This document shows, one piece after another, positions 25,801 through 33,859 of a stretch of 64,000 bases of DNA. How positions within the stretch are numbered: position 1 is the stretch's first letter; each line of letters opens with the position of its first letter. A program made the translations under genes and the position numbers. Source of the stretch: Holothuria scabra (taxonomy: Eukaryota > Echinodermata > Holothuroidea > Aspidochirotida > Holothuriidae); NCBI GenBank assembly GCA_037179385.1, contig CM074179.1, positions 8,246,001-8,310,000 on the forward strand. The letters run 5' to 3'. The notes under the pieces were generated by a model. That model was not told the origin of the DNA, did no database searches, and worked only from the letters and a program-made list of their open reading frames with translations.

Positions 25801-28800
25801 GGGTCTTCATCTGTATTCACCCTTGAGTGTATGATTAAGCAAAGTCCTGCAAAGAACATATTTGTCAACAGAGAATTCCCTCATACTGTTTCTCATGACT
25901 TTCAAGGCCATATAGTCATGAAAAAATGCTGACATTTCAAACTGCCAGCAAAAGCAAAGCAGAGCAAAGCAAATAAAGTACCTATTGGTATATAGCCTTA
26001 CATGCTATCTGAAATCCCCCATCTCCACCACCACATCACGAAAAATATTTGTATTTTGAGCACCAGCTTCAATGGGGTCATCAGTGCATAGCCCTTCACG
26101 TCATATGAAATCCCTCCTCCACACCCCCACATGAAAAAAAAGGCTGACATTTCAAACTGCTAGCAAAGCAAAGTAGAGGAAAGCAAATGAAATACCAAAT
26201 GAAAACAATAATCGAATGCCAACAGCCTCAACCTGGGATCGAGTACATTTCTTTCAGCGAGTTACTTAATATACTGTCCTATGCTATGGTTTGCTTTGCT
26301 TTGCTATGATGGCAGTGTAAAGGCAAGTATACCATCTGACAAAGGATGTAAATGATAAGATTGATATGGGACTATAGGACCTTTCATCTCATAGTCATAT
26401 ACTAACATTTATTTTCATTTATCTATCACAGAGGATAGAACGTGAGATGCAACAGAAACTGGAAACAAAAGATGAGGGTACCCTTGAACTTAGAGATACA
26501 TACTCATCATTACAACAAGAAGTTGAAATAAAAACCAAAAAACTCAAAAAGGTAAGTCCAGGTATTTAAGATACTAACATTCAGGAGAAATGCATGAGCT
26601 CGAAATGGGTTTTGTGGTGATTTTTTGGCGGTGAGAACAGCAGCATACTGAAGGAATTGTAATGTGATATGAGTGTGGTTTGTGTAAAAGTTACCTGTTT
26701 CTTTTGTAACTTTGGGGTAGGGTGCTATCCTGCTGTTACAGGTCTTTTGAATCATGTAAATATGAGAGAAATCTCATATTTACATGATTCTTTAAAGTCT
26801 TAATGGTCAACATCAAGGCAAAGTGAAATTGTCAATGCTTAATAGCTTGGGGTTGTAGAATACCTCTAAAATGATGTTATTGGATGTCAGTGGAGAAGGT
26901 GTATGTAGTATGTAAAAATGGGTGCATAACAACATGATGTTGGTAGCAGTCTGTCATCTTCTTGCCTGCAAGATGCTCAGCATAAATAATTGAAACAATA
27001 CACAATGCATATAGAGTGATGCACACTGAGCAAAGAAACTTCAGTCTGATTGTATGGCCTCAAGAACTAAAGGTGAATGTTGGAAATGTAAAGATAAAGT
27101 AAACTAGACAACTGTACTTGCATGGCAAGTACCAATCGAAGCCTTGAAAATGTGCACACTTGGGACTTTCTTATAAACAAAATGAAGCATATTGTTGGAA
27201 CTGGTTCCCCAACAAAAGTGGAGTATTTCCCACATATGCCGGGGAGGGGGGAGGGGAAGGGAGGCATTGTTCCTTGCAACTTGTTTGGGGAGATCTATGT
27301 GAGATAAAGCAGTAACATTATATATTCTACTAAACACTGATGTTTAAATGAAAGTATTCACCTGGATGTGGCAATATCGATAAGCTATTATTTTTAATCA
27401 GTTGCCCATCCTGGATGTAAAGTTGCCCCAAAATCTTTGTACCTAGTTACACTTTGCCTGAGACTGTGTGATACACTATTGGTGGTGACACAGGCCTAGC
27501 ACTATGCAAAATTATTGACCCTAGACTTACTTGACTTTCCTAACAAGCAGTAGACTACAATCTTGGACGAAGCTTTTGGGACACTTTACATTTTATTTGT
27601 CAATTTTAGTTGAAGTAGGCCAACATAAAACTCCCTTTACCCCTCCGAATGTTGCGTCAAGAAGAACATGACTGTTTGCCCTGAACAGCATAACAGTGGT
27701 CAACATTGGAAGGGAGAGCAGGGTGTCCCAACAAGTTATTGTCCAAGATTGTCTGGGTCCCAAGAGGTACATTTTTGAGACCGAATTCAATAAAAACGTT
27801 TAATTTTTTGAGTGTTCTAAGGTTGTTTAAGACCTTTTCCAGAAGCCAACTATACTCTTGAGGATTTTTAACAAATTAAGGGCGACCGTAGGATAAATTT
27901 CATTACAAACCAAAAGTATGCATTGTTTAGACGCACAAATCAACAATCGCAACGGGTGGAATAATTCTCTTCCTGGATAGAAGAGTCATTCTTTTTCAAA
28001 CTGATAGTTGGAGACAAGAAATTTATTGAAAAGGGGCCACGATCTACCATAAGATTGTTAAAGTAACTCTGCAAGCCAGACTTTCTTTCATAACTTTGGT
28101 AGATTGTTAGGAAATGCGTTGGTTTGGAACACATTTTGCAGCCAATTTTGCATCTCAGGCTGTATTTTTCATGTTGTATTACAACTGGTAACAAATTTGT
28201 TATGCCTTCTTTCAACCGAAGCAGTTTCTTAACATTTTTAGTTGAATGTTGCTTTCCAAACCAATGGTAGACTTGGTTTTAACTAAGCCTTCACCCCCAA
28301 CCTCGTCAAGGTGGCAGGTAGGCCGGGCACAACCATATCTCTGAATTAAAATAGGCAAAGCAAGTGGGACAATATCATTAATGTCCCTTTGCTCAAAAGA
28401 AAGGATGTGGCAGAAGAATTGAAGTATTCAGGCCATTTTTGGTGGTATTTGCTTGGGCTTAGTCCCAGGGTCCTCTCATGTAGGTCCCTCCCAACATTTG
28501 TGAAAAGGGTCCAAAATAATCTGGGTCCAGGACTCCACAAGCTAAATCCGGTCCAGGAAATACTTCCATGTAATGACCAGCATATCATTTACCTGTCATA
28601 AAATAAGCAAATAACCATAAGCAAAGCGTAACTTCTTACTGGTGGCAGCGCACCTATCTGACTTCTCGAAATTCTCGGACAATCTTGGACAGAACCTTTG
28701 CCGGTTGGAACACTTCACATGTTATCCGTAAATTTTAGTTGAAGTAGGCTAACATGAAACTGCCTGAAGTAGCCTAACATGGAACCCCCTTTTCCCCTCC

Positions 28801-31800
28801 CAATGTTGTGTCAAGAAGAATGTTTCTTTGTCGTGAACTGCATAACAGTGGTCAACCAACACTGGAATAGAAGGGGGAGCAGGGTGTCCCAACAAATTAT
28901 TTTGTCCAAGATTGTATCTGCAGTGTCTAGGCCTATATATGCTGAGGGCACCTTTTGCACTAGGACACGACTAAGTGTTAATGTAAGAGTTGTTTTGTTC
29001 TGCAACATTTGGCTTTAGGCCTTCGTAACTGTGTTTGGGTAAGACTACGACAACTTTTGTCCTCAGTGAAGCCTAAAGGACTAGAGTATGTATGGAGAGT
29101 CGCGTAATTGCTTCCTATACAAATGTATTGGGAGCAACTACGCGACCGTCGATGCATAACATTAGTCCTTTACTGAGAACTACGACAACCGTGGGTAGAC
29201 AGTCTTTTTTTTTTGTTTCAAACATTGAAAATAGAATAGAGAAGCCATTAACAACCCATACAGGGTGATGAAATGAACGACAAATTGAATACCTAAAAAT
29301 TGGTGGATCGTTCCCTGGCCTTGGTTACTGTCGCCATCACGTTAACGACACAGTACGTACACTATATAGCTAGCTGCATGCGTTGTTTATGCATGAACGT
29401 AAGTTAGTGGACTTGCTTACATTGAAATGAGTACGGTCGACGAAGTTGCTTGATGAAGCAGTTCCGACAAAACAAAGTGGCATATGTTGGAAAATGCAAC
29501 CTTTGAAATTTATTTTGAAATCCCTGAACGGTATAAATTGTTTTCAAACTATGTTTACACCTTTTTTCAACCAGAGAGGAAGCCTTCAATGCAGAACAAT
29601 ACCTTTGAATGTGGAACTACTTCTTTATTTGCACATTACCACCTTACTATACAGGAGTTGTTCGAGCAAATCCCCTTATATAGAAATAGTTAAACTTTGT
29701 TGAAAATCCCCCTACGGAACAACTTAACATGACTGCGCAGCTGTTCCAATGTACGAACGAACAGCTCGGGATTGCAATGTGAATCCAAACGGAACATGAT
29801 TTAATATTCATCCGCACCGACCGCTTACGAAGGCACGTAAACACGTGACTGAATGAGCAATTCCTACAATCGAAGCTGTGGCTTCGATTAATGACCTTTG
29901 TAAAATATGTCGGAAATTAGCAGAATGTGCACGAGTGTTTTATAATTCAAGATATTTTTGTTGTTCTTCTTATTTTCGGTTGAGTCCTTTACTGCCAGGA
30001 GAGGATATCACCAGTACTGTTTCATTGATCCCTTTCTGTATTCCTGACATGTGCTTTTCACATTTTTGTAATTAACGACATTCCTATTTTTTCCATCTCT
30101 TCAGTTATTTGCCAAGCTACAGGCTGTAAAAAGTGATATTCAAGACCTGCAGGAGGAACATGTTAGAGAGAGGCAGGAATTAGAACAAACACAAGATGAA
30201 TTGATGAGGGAACTTAAACTCAAGTGAGTCGTGATGCTACAAAATAATGCAAAACAAAATAAAGTTGCTGATTTGTCAAATTTATCCATGTTGAGGTGTT
30301 TGAAATGGTTTCTGCTTTTGTGTTTTCATAATTTCCCATTCGGTACTAATGTCTATTCTCTGTTTGGATGATATTACCACTATCAACATGTGACACATTA
30401 TTTGGAGAACACTTATTTCCTAAAGACGTCTTTCATTCACAGTCCTAATTTCCCAGTGTTTTTATTTTCTTTTGACTTGCCTTGATTCCTTTAGGATGAT
30501 GAATCCTTTTGTATGTGAAATTTTTTACAATGAAGGTCTGGTCATTTTTACAACTTTTATTAAAATTTTGGTTTTTGCTGGCCTACAAGGGTTGGTTTCA
30601 TTTTTTGCATGACACATCTCTTTCCTCTTCTTTAAACCTCTCACCTGATTTTTCGGCATGGCTTCTCCTCACTACCATCTCCCACCTTCTCCCCCCCTCC
30701 CCTCCTCCTCCCTGATATTTAGAAACTGACTAATGACAGTTTAATATATGTCTTGAGTGTAATAAACATTCCAATTTTGATTCATTTTGATCCATTACTT
30801 CTTATGTAATTTCCATTCCATGTCACCTTTTGTTTCGTCAGAGTGTTGATTATTGATAATTTCATTCCACCGGAGGAGAAGACAAAGATTGCTCAGCGAG
30901 CAGAGTTTGATGAGGAAGCAGACCAATGGGTATTGAGACTATTGGCTAAATCAGAGGGGTAAGAAATAGAAAAATAGTTATTTCCTTCTACATTGCAAAC
31001 TACTATTTTTTGTCTTATTATAATTGTTTCTCCTTGTTCAAGGAGGGGGGGGGGCAGGAATGAGGGACCTGGTATCCACTGGTATCCATGTTTTCTTATT
31101 ATTAACATTGATCTTAAGTTTGATGCCCAATTTATTGTTGATCAAAATGATAGCTGACAAATAATTGTGTTAGTAGAGACCCTGGTATGCAACCAAAGTT
31201 CCTACTAGATAGATTGCATTGCCCGTAGTCTTTGGTTCTTCCTTAGTATTTATACTAAACTATATTAGTAAAATAGGTTTTAGTATGATAATGGTAATAA
31301 AAATGTTATTTTCTTTGTGTCTAGGCCCCAGCAGATGGCAAAACGACCAGTATCTGCTGTAGGGAATAGAAGACCAGTTACTGATTATGCAAAAATGGCA
31401 GCACAGATGGGTGGCAATCCACGATATAAGGTATATCAACTGAATATTTATGTATTGAACATTCAACATGTTAAACTATTTATACACAACAAAAAGAATA
31501 TAGAATGTTATGGTATTGAAATTTACCAGTGTGAGTCCTTGTGTGAACTTTTGATATTTTGTACATTAGTTACAAAATTGAAATGTTTGTTTTTCAACTA
31601 GATTTATCCATAACATTTCATTATCATGCAGTCATACCTAAATACATTTACTCAATAACTGTCAATGAATGATAGAACATCAAGTGTAGTGAAAACCTGG
31701 GATAAGAATATGATCAAATCCTTCGAGGCAAAATGCGGTCACCCCAATTTTAAATATAGACGTTGTACATTGACGACACATTGATGCCATTCTTGGACAC

Positions 31801-33859
31801 AAAACAATGGAACACGTGACCATATCCATAAGAATTCGTCTACACATGAAGCAGACTATGCGCTTATTTTACTGATTGACAAATCAGCTGTCAGCTGCCC
31901 CCAAAGGAGGGTGTACCTTCTGTTCTTTGACATGTGCACAAGGTCTATTATCTATTCTGTTTCAAGAATGGCCCTTGAGAACCATGTGACAGTTTTCTTT
32001 GTTCTTAAACTGTCAAATTTAGTAGAATATGGATTTAGATGAGTCAAACAGCTCAGTTTCTAATGATGTTGGTTTAAGTCAGACAGGCCAAAGCATCCTT
32101 ATTTCTGTGTCATGAGGTGCATAAAAAATGAAACCTTTACTGTACAGAAGAGAATACCTTCTTGCCTTTGACAATTTTAATGCTTTTTAGCTACTCTTGT
32201 TAACAAATTAAAATATTCATTCCTTCTGCTCAGGCTGAAAATGTACTTCAGGTAGAACTTGACATGCCAAATAGGACCACAAGAGACTATGAAGGGCCGA
32301 CAGTGGCCCCCAGGGTCCAGGCTGCCCTTGATGCAGCCCTTCAAGATGAAGATGACTTAGATTTAGAAATTCAGTAAGCTTTAAGTTTATTTTAAATGTC
32401 TATATCAATGTTGAATTCCTTGCTTCAGAAACCTGTATGTAAATGTTTGGTAGGTGTGTACTTAAAATGTTTCCCACAAATGTTCACAGTTCAAAAATTT
32501 TTCCTACCGTGTTCCAAATATTTTAAGTAGGGGGAGTGGTATATGGGGGTAATTTTTATAGATGTAATTTTTCCATGTTTGACACTTGGCCATGGTACAT
32601 GCTTCACGTTAGTTGTCCAGGGGTATATTTTCCATTAGGTATCTATTCAGGGCACAATTTTCATTTGTCACACCAACAATGGAAAGTGCAACCCCCTGCC
32701 AATTGGTGTGATATCACACAATTGGTCTTGTGATATATACTTTTCAGAGTCAGATCATAATATGTATTTGTGGTCACAGAATAGTAGAAGTAATTTGTAT
32801 TGTCAGTGTTTTGTCACCAATTGAGCATAACTGTAGTCTAGAAGGAATGTGAAAAATCTCAGTGATGTTCATTCTTAGACAACAGGTGAAGAGAGATAGG
32901 ACTTGATGTCATACAAAGTAAAATATGTGTACTGCAGACAGGACAAAAATTCCACTAGGTCATGCATGTTTTGCTATTCATTTCTGTATACAAGTGCAAA
33001 CCAGTTTACAGTAGTGTCTACAAGCCCTGATAGTTACCTCCTACTTACATTATGTAACCCTACTTATACCTGCGGTAATCCTTTGGCAACTTTTCAGTCT
33101 GATGGGATGGTCATAGGAAAAGCCCGAAGGCTCACATTGGCCATTCCATCCAATGATTTATTTTTTGAACCCTACTAGGCATGTAATGTTGTTTCTCTGT
33201 CGATATGCATCACTTTATAAAAAATGAAGTATTTTAATTTTTCCTTCTAATTTCTCTTTTAGGCCATCAGTATTCAGTAATCGGAATAAAGGCAAAGTGA
33301 AAAAGGAAAAGAGCAAATCAAGGTGTGACTTTTTTTTTTCAATTTTATCTTCGTTTTCAGAAATTCTTCCTAATTCTGTTTGCTCCTTCCTGTGCCAGTT
33401 GTTACTCAATCTGAGTCAATATTTCATTTTAAAAGTGCATAGAAACAGGCATGTAATAAAAAATAGACAATTCAAACCTGCTGGACAAAAACACAAATGC
33501 TAACCATCAACCATCCACACACAAAACACAGAACAAAAGGTTTGTCACAAACGGAAACGACACACCAGCCCCACCCCAAGACCTAAACGACCTATCAACC
33601 CACCCAGAACTGCCACATGCCAGAAGGCAACAACATGCGCAAAGGCAACAACACTTAAAAAGCACTGGGCAAGTTCAGATATTTATACATTATCATATCC
33701 TATCGTACAATTTGCAAAGCTTGTTTTGGTCATGCTAAAGTTCAAAGTATTTTTTAGATCTGTAAACCTTTTCTTCTTCTTCTTTCCAGGCCAAAAGTTA
33801 AGAAGACTGGAGGTAACTCAGAGCTGTATCCTTCAGCCAGAGGATTGATAGCAAAATGA
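13670..33859 (+). CDS. KIF3B: Kinesin-2 motor subunit KIF3B (KRP95), 17 coding exons
   Basis: Plus-end-directed microtubule motor. In other animals it pairs with KIF3A and the adaptor KAP3 to drive anterograde intraflagellar transport and vesicle traffic. Exons total 2247 nt: 748 residues plus TGA, against 747 in human KIF3B. Numbering from the first visible residue: motor about 7-345, with P-loop GQTGTGKT at 94-101, switch [11 protein letters not shown] at 205-214 and switch II DLAGSE at 243-248. The neck ([12 protein letters not shown]) is followed by an eight-glycine run (371-378), a basic patch, an acidic patch (about 402-415), a coiled coil to about 590, and a tail with [15 protein letters not shown] and a final [11 protein letters not shown]. 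Tail motifs and an NPN-type loop separate it from KIF3A. The first exon starts at Ser-Ser-Lys-Lys without an ATG, so a short upstream initiator exon is missing. Introns contain the listed repeats but no other genes. Confidence 0.96.
14278..14950. repeat. 28-bp tandem repeat, 24 copies
   Basis: Unit AATAATACTGTCTCAGTACC plus ACTTCTTA repeats 24 times with very few changes (GTATC for GTACC in three units, one CATTACC, one AAGTAA). It lies in the first KIF3B intron seen. Each unit holds a small ACTG-TCT-CAGT inverted repeat. Uniformity implies recent expansion. Confidence 0.97.
15420..15526 (+). repeat. Dispersed repeat X, left part
   Basis: Matches 24700-24745 and 61320-61370 (CCCCTTTTCATTTCCAT, then a CAGTATNTTGATTTCTTAT-like stretch). 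It is interrupted at a TTAA by the MITE at 15531-15834. The right part continues at 15839. Confidence 0.7.
15531..15834 (+). mobile_element. TTAA MITE copy 2 (full length)
   Basis: A 304-bp element flanked by TTAA on both sides (15527-15530 and 15835-15838). Terminal inverted repeats are AGGCCCAAATCTCTCACCCT at the left and the complement of a GGGGCGATAGGATTGGTCCT-type end at the right. It has no coding capacity. TTAA duplication is typical of piggyBac-like and some Sola transposases, so mobilisation by such an enzyme is inferred. Confidence 0.88.
15839..16040 (+). repeat. Dispersed repeat X, right part
   Basis: Continues repeat X after the MITE. The sequence through CCTTCAGATT, CCTTGAAGCAAGCTTTT and the TTGGCAGTAAGAAATTTTCCCCC end aligns with 24750-24945. 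Confidence 0.7.
16150..16274 (+). CDS. KIF3B: KIF3B exon b: P-loop
   Basis: The acceptor CTTCATCAG ends at 16149 and the donor GTAACA starts at 16275. It completes Asn64 and encodes [14 protein letters not shown] and the nucleotide-binding GQTGTGKT. Confidence 0.96.
17083..17325 (+). mobile_element. tRNA-derived SINE with CTAACTAACTA tail
   Basis: The head has an A-box-like TGGTTTAACGGTAGC (17089) and a B-box GGGTTCTATTCCC (17128). The body continues through CCTACTGCCACTGTGCATG and CCAGTGAGCCGCAACTGG and ends in ATCTAACTAACTA. The tail matches the 3' microsatellite of the retrotransposon at 6925-7870, suggesting the SINE borrows that LINE's machinery (inference). Confidence 0.78.
17455..17612 (+). 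mobile_element. Truncated SINE copy, body only
   Basis: It repeats the body of the SINE at 17083-17325 (CCTACTGCCATTGTGCA, CCAGTGAGCCACAACTG, TTGGTTGGAAACTAAGC, GTAAAACTCAT) without the tRNA head. More diverged, and 5'-truncated. Confidence 0.75.
17658..18074. mobile_element. hAT-like MITE (TAGGGTTGGGC ends)
   Basis: A 417-bp element with inverted ends TAGGGTTGGGCGGTACT and its complement AGTATTATACC-type end closing in GCCCAACCCTA. Flanking 8-mers GTACCAAC (17650-17657) and GTGCCCAC (18075-18082) match at 6 of 8 positions, fitting a decayed 8-bp target duplication. ACCGGTATT motifs recur inside. It encodes no protein. Confidence 0.78.
18178..18302 (+). CDS. KIF3B: KIF3B exon c
   Basis: The acceptor AATCACCAG ends at 18177 and the donor GTTTGT starts at 18303. 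It encodes [20 protein letters not shown] and YLEIYQ of the motor core. Confidence 0.96.
19031..19114 (+). CDS. KIF3B: KIF3B exon d
   Basis: 28 whole codons ([20 protein letters not shown] and following) between acceptor TTTACAG and donor GTGAGG. Confidence 0.96.
19320..19399 (+). CDS. KIF3B: KIF3B exon e
   Basis: Encodes [20 protein letters not shown] and NRSV. Acceptor GGGGACAG, donor GTGAGT at 19400. Ends with two bases of a Gly codon. Confidence 0.95.
20145..20214 (+). CDS. KIF3B: KIF3B exon f: switch I
   Basis: Encodes [20 protein letters not shown] and CSE, including the switch I residues that sense ATP gamma-phosphate. Acceptor TTTCTACAG, donor GTAAGT. Confidence 0.97.
20782..20838 (+). 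repeat. Retrotransposon 3'-tail fragment
   Basis: Matches the 3' end of the element at 6925-7870 (GACACTATATGACACATTC, TGTTGGTGT, CATTAAAT, then a CTAA-type tail). No coding part remains. Confidence 0.65.
21888..21980 (+). CDS. KIF3B: KIF3B exon g: switch II
   Basis: 31 codons including [20 protein letters not shown], the switch II motif. Acceptor CTCTCATAG, donor GTAATT. Confidence 0.97.
22096..22350. mobile_element. Foldback/TIR element with AACAGGT repeats
   Basis: The ends CCCAGGAGAAAATTCC and GGAATTTTCTCCAGGG are inverted repeats. Inside, ACAGGT words occur on the left and ACCTGTT words on the right, so the whole 255 bp can fold back. No target duplication was recognised. Confidence 0.65.
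23231..23645 (+). CDS. KIF3B: KIF3B exon h: motor end, neck, Gly-rich linker
   Basis: 138 codons plus one base. It runs from [19 protein letters not shown] through [20 protein letters not shown] and the neck, then into eight glycines and a Lys/Arg-rich patch. Acceptor TTTTACAG, donor GTGAGA at 23646. Confidence 0.96.
23912..23975 (+). repeat. Diverged retrotransposon 3'-tail fragment
   Basis: The sequence CACTATACAGCACTTTTGTG, TGTGCTGTTAAA and CATCTAACCAACTA resembles the LINE 3' tail at 7820-7870. Older than the fragment at 20782. Confidence 0.5.
24066..24199 (+). CDS. KIF3B: KIF3B exon i: acidic linker
   Basis: Encodes [20 protein letters not shown] and the start of the coiled coil ([18 protein letters not shown]). 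The acceptor TTAATAG has a poly-C pyrimidine tract. The donor GTAAGC starts at 24200. The last ~40 bases seed the tandem repeat that follows. Confidence 0.95.
24160..24420 (+). repeat. Four-unit 62-63-bp tandem repeat of exon/donor boundary
   Basis: The block with AGCCAATCAGAACATGATAG at 24175 recurs at 24237, 24300 and 24363. The first unit is the real 3' end of KIF3B exon i with its donor (GAG then GTAAGC). The three intronic units carry AAG then GTTAGC, GAG then ATAAAC, and GAG then GTAAGG at the donor position. The non-coding half is ATAAATAAACATT. The repeat therefore created decoy 5' splice sites. Confidence 0.93.
24700..24960 (+). repeat. Dispersed repeat X, uninterrupted copy
   Basis: It contains CCCCCTTTTCATTTCCATG, CAGTATCTTGGTTTCTTATT, ACACAAATAAATAGCC, CTTGAAGCAAGCTG and TTTGGCAGTAATAAGTCC in order. 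It has TTTAA where copy 15420-16040 carries the MITE, so it serves as the empty site. Confidence 0.75.
25347..25544 (+). CDS. KIF3B: KIF3B exon j: coiled coil
   Basis: 66 codons including [20 protein letters not shown], matching the KLLVGGKNIVDHTNEQ block of vertebrate KIF3B. The donor at 25545 is GTAGAA, the weakest in the gene. It was chosen because exon k continues the alignment and stop codons follow in the intron. Confidence 0.93.
25918..26310. repeat. Imperfect AAGCAAAGC-rich duplication
   Basis: A segment with GCTGACATTTCAAACTGC and AGCAAAGCAAA at 25928 recurs diverged at 26140. A complementary GCTTTGCTTTGCTATG lies near 26292, so part can fold back. Intronic and non-coding. Confidence 0.65.
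26432..26551 (+). CDS. KIF3B: KIF3B exon k: coiled coil
   Basis: 40 codons including [20 protein letters not shown], strongly KIF3B-like. Acceptor TCTATCACAG, donor GTAAGT. Confidence 0.96.
26749..26790. repeat. Perfect 19-bp-stem hairpin with GAAA loop
   Basis: The left arm GAATCATGTAAATATGAGA (26749-26767) and right arm 26772-26790 are exact complements around a GAAA loop. It lies in KIF3B intron DNA about 200 bp past exon k. The stem is too short and AT-rich for a usual microRNA precursor. Cause unknown. Confidence 0.95.
27105..29890 (+). mobile_element. 2.8-kb dispersed element, copy 1
   Basis: Homologous over its full length to 53474-57959 (minus an insertion there). It is in the same orientation, with scattered substitutions and small indels. 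Near the left end is AATCGAAGCC and the right end closes with GGCTTCGATTA, a short inverted pair. The last 27 bases also form a hairpin AATCGAAGC-TGTG-GCTTCGATT. No open frame looks like a transposase, so it is non-autonomous or very decayed. A long internal hairpin lies at 29062-29177. Superfamily unknown; a terminal hairpin recalls Helitrons, but their end sequences are not seen. Confidence 0.8.
29062..29177. repeat. Long imperfect hairpin inside the 2.8-kb element
   Basis: The left arm CTCAGTGAAG..AAAGGACTA..GTCGCGTAATTGCTTCC pairs with the right arm GGGAGCAACTACGCGACC..TTAGTCCTTTACTGAG, about 45-50 bp per arm. It is conserved in copy 2 at 55435-55538. Confidence 0.8.
30105..30223 (+). CDS. 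KIF3B: KIF3B exon l: coiled coil
   Basis: Encodes [19 protein letters not shown] and [17 protein letters not shown]. The intron before it is 3.55 kb and contains the 2.8-kb element. Acceptor CATCTCTTCAG, donor GTGAGT. Confidence 0.96.
30842..30958 (+). CDS. KIF3B: KIF3B exon m: start of tail
   Basis: Encodes [20 protein letters not shown] and following, matching the LIIENFIPLEEKSKI block of vertebrate KIF3B. Acceptor TTCGTCAG, donor GTAAGA. Confidence 0.95.
31325..31430 (+). CDS. KIF3B: KIF3B exon n: tail
   Basis: Encodes [20 protein letters not shown] and [16 protein letters not shown] is a hallmark of the KIF3B tail. Donor GTATAT. Confidence 0.95.
32234..32373 (+). CDS. KIF3B: KIF3B exon o: tail
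   Basis: Encodes [20 protein letters not shown] and [19 protein letters not shown], the best-conserved tail block. Donor GTAAGC. Confidence 0.96.
33263..33322 (+). CDS. KIF3B: KIF3B exon p: basic tail
   Basis: 60 nt encoding [19 protein letters not shown]. Acceptor CTCTTTTAG, donor GTGTGA. Short and basic, equivalent to the KKSKARPKSGRKS region of vertebrate KIF3B. Confidence 0.9.
33790..33859 (+). CDS. KIF3B: KIF3B exon q: C-terminus and stop
   Basis: Encodes [19 protein letters not shown], Ile-Ala-Lys and TGA (33857-33859). LYPxxRGL is the conserved end of KIF3B proteins. The acceptor is TCTTTCCAG. Confidence 0.95.

Noticed and set aside
28346..28601. Open frames conserved between the two 2.8-kb element copies on both strands
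   Set aside because: Conservation follows from recent shared ancestry of the whole element. The frames resemble no protein family and overlap on opposite strands.
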